From Ustilago trichophora (Eukaryota; Basidiomycota; Ustilaginomycetes; Ustilaginales; Ustilaginaceae): a DNA stretch of 64,000 bases. Below are positions 63,025-64,000 of the stretch, in pieces. The first letter of the stretch is position 1. The number at the start of each line of letters is the position of its first letter. Position numbers and translations under genes: made by a program. The stretch spans positions 124,001 to 188,000 of the forward strand of contig OOIN01000036.1 of NCBI GenBank assembly GCA_900323505.1, read 5' to 3'. Below the pieces are notes generated by a model, which saw only the letters and a program-made list of their open reading frames with translations, was not told where the DNA came from and made no database searches.

Positions 63025-64000
63025 ATGGTAGTGGCACAACCTCGCAGGCTCCCAAGTAGGAGCATGGCGGCCACTGCAGAGCTGGTGCTTGCATGTCGTA
63101 CAAATGCTGCTCGTATAGCTGCTCCCTGCGTTTCTCGACAGATTCAGACCAGCGCTCGATCCAACTGCCGCATCCAGAGTTGCTCGTCAGCTGTATTGCC
63201 GGCTCTTCGCACTAGAACCTTTTCTTCGAGCCTCTCCCTCCGCGCTGCCGAAAAGCAACCCGAACGATCACGTCCAACCCTCCACGACCTACCTGACAAA
63301 GTCGATGTCACCGTCGGCCCCGCCGGTCGACTCTCCAAAGTCATCCCACCCCGACGTGGGAACAAGATCACCACTCGAGTAGGAAGCAGCTATGCCGGCA
63401 CCCATACATTCTCCTGGATCTCTCCCCCCTCCAACGTGCTCATCGTCAAAAAAGCGCGCGATCATCGGGCAACGAAAGCAATGTCTCGCATCATCCGTCA
63501 CATGCGCACCACCTATCCTTCGCTCAACATCATCCTCGAGTCCCAAGTCATCGACTCGAACGACGGAGAGCTTGCATCCACATATCCAGAACTCGTATCC
63601 GCGGATCCGAGCGAGAAGAGCTTGCTGGCGCAAAAGACGGATTTCGTCATCACGCTCGGTGGAGACGGGTCGATACTGCACGTTTCGAGTCTCTTCGATC
63701 GAGATGCTGTTCCACCGGTGTTGAGCTTTTCCATGGGGACTCTGGGATTCTTGTTGCCGTACGACATCAGTGGATATAAGGAGGCGGTCAAGGATATGGT
63801 CGAGGGCAACATCAGCTTGTTGCTGAGGATGAGGCTGCGCCAGACAAGTCACAGGAAGGATGGAGAGACTTTTTGTCAGATCGAGGATAGGAGGGAGGGC
63901 GGGGGGTGCTATGACGTGCATCTGATGAACGAGGTTACACTGCATAGAGGGAGGGAGCCACATATGACCAAGATCGATGCATACGTCGATGGGCAGCATC
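63025..64000 (+). CDS. POS5: Mitochondrial NADH/NAD kinase, Pos5-like (3' end beyond window)
   Basis: The frame is open from 63,025 (MVVAQPRRLPSRS) to the window edge, 325 codons; a second ATG is at 63,064. The N-terminus (about 1-85) is rich in Arg, Ser and Ala and acid-poor (RTFSSSLSLR), as expected of a mitochondrial presequence. The kinase domain starts near SWISPPSNVLIVKKARD. It has the NAD-kinase motif TLGGDGSILH (G212-G213-D214-G215), followed by PPVLSFSMGTLGFLLPYD and the conserved LMNEVTLHRGREPHMTKID. These segments follow yeast Pos5, which phosphorylates NADH to NADPH in the matrix for oxidative-stress defence and Fe-S and arginine metabolism. The last part of the domain lies outside the window. 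Confidence 0.9.
   Translation, partial: MVVAQPRRLPSRSMAATAELVLACRTNAARIAAPCVSRQIQTSARSNCRIQSCSSAVLPALRTRTFSSSLSLRAAEKQPERSRPTLHDLPDKVDVTVGPAGRLSKVIPPRRGNKITTRVGSSYAGTHTFSWISPPSNVLIVKKARDHRATKAMSRIIRHMRTTYPSLNIILESQVIDSNDGELASTYPELVSADPSEKSLLAQKTDFVITLGGDGSILHVSSLFDRDAVPPVLSFSMGTLGFLLPYDISGYKEAVKDMVEGNISLLLRMRLRQTSHRKDGETFCQIEDRREGGGCYDVHLMNEVTLHRGREPHMTKIDAYVDGQH

Noticed and set aside
1..64000. CRISPR arrays, bacterial operons or Shine-Dalgarno sites
   Set aside because: None were seen; the sequence is eukaryotic, with spliceosomal introns and an intron-bearing nuclear tRNA.

Overview
The window looks like a nuclear chromosome segment of a basidiomycete smut fungus (Ustilaginales, Ustilago/Sporisorium/Pseudozyma type). 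The evidence is a set of intron-poor eukaryotic genes, a few short GT..AG introns (about 80-250 bp), long CT-rich leaders, an intron-bearing nuclear tRNA, and recognisable fungal proteins (JHD1-type demethylase, Mep/Amt transporter, kinesin, POL1, GGC1, YOS9, an Snx41/Atg20-type nexin, EXO5, GPI2, an MPP6-type protein, a POS5-type NADH kinase). The species assignment is inference.

Layout. 0-25 kb: a membrane protein with 11-residue proline repeats, cut by the left edge (minus); a PHD+JmjC histone demethylase; a 3-kb regulatory region with nine GATAAG sites; an ammonium transporter; a serine-rich protein with C-terminal membrane helices; a kinesin-7-like motor; an intron-containing tRNA (minus); a DUF2015 protein; a complete 2.2-kb pogo/Fot1-type DNA transposon with 46-bp terminal inverted repeats and a TA target duplication; and a serine-rich two-exon gene (minus). 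25.9-35.9 kb: a 10-kb stretch with no convincing intact gene and a few weak signs of decayed retroelement sequence. 36-50 kb: DNA polymerase alpha, the mitochondrial GTP/GDP carrier, the ERAD lectin Yos9 (minus) and a PX sorting nexin. 50-64 kb: a secreted FAD oxidase, an unknown acidic protein (minus) head-to-head with exonuclease EXO5, then GPI2, an MPP6-like RNA-exosome cofactor and an XRCC4-like protein (all minus), a pair of diverged paralogous small ORFs (minus), an allantoate-permease-type MFS transporter (minus), and the 5' part of a mitochondrial NADH kinase running off the right edge.

The genes do not form one pathway; this is ordinary fungal chromosome order. Several neighbours share themes: DNA replication and repair (POL1, EXO5, XRCC4-like), ER functions (YOS9, GPI2) and nitrogen uptake (ammonium transporter, allantoate-type permease). 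The most distinctive non-genic signals are the GATAAG cluster upstream of the ammonium transporter, the structurally complete transposon with duplicated motifs inside each terminal repeat, the gene-poor 10-kb block, and the paralogous ORF pair at 58.9-59.8 kb.
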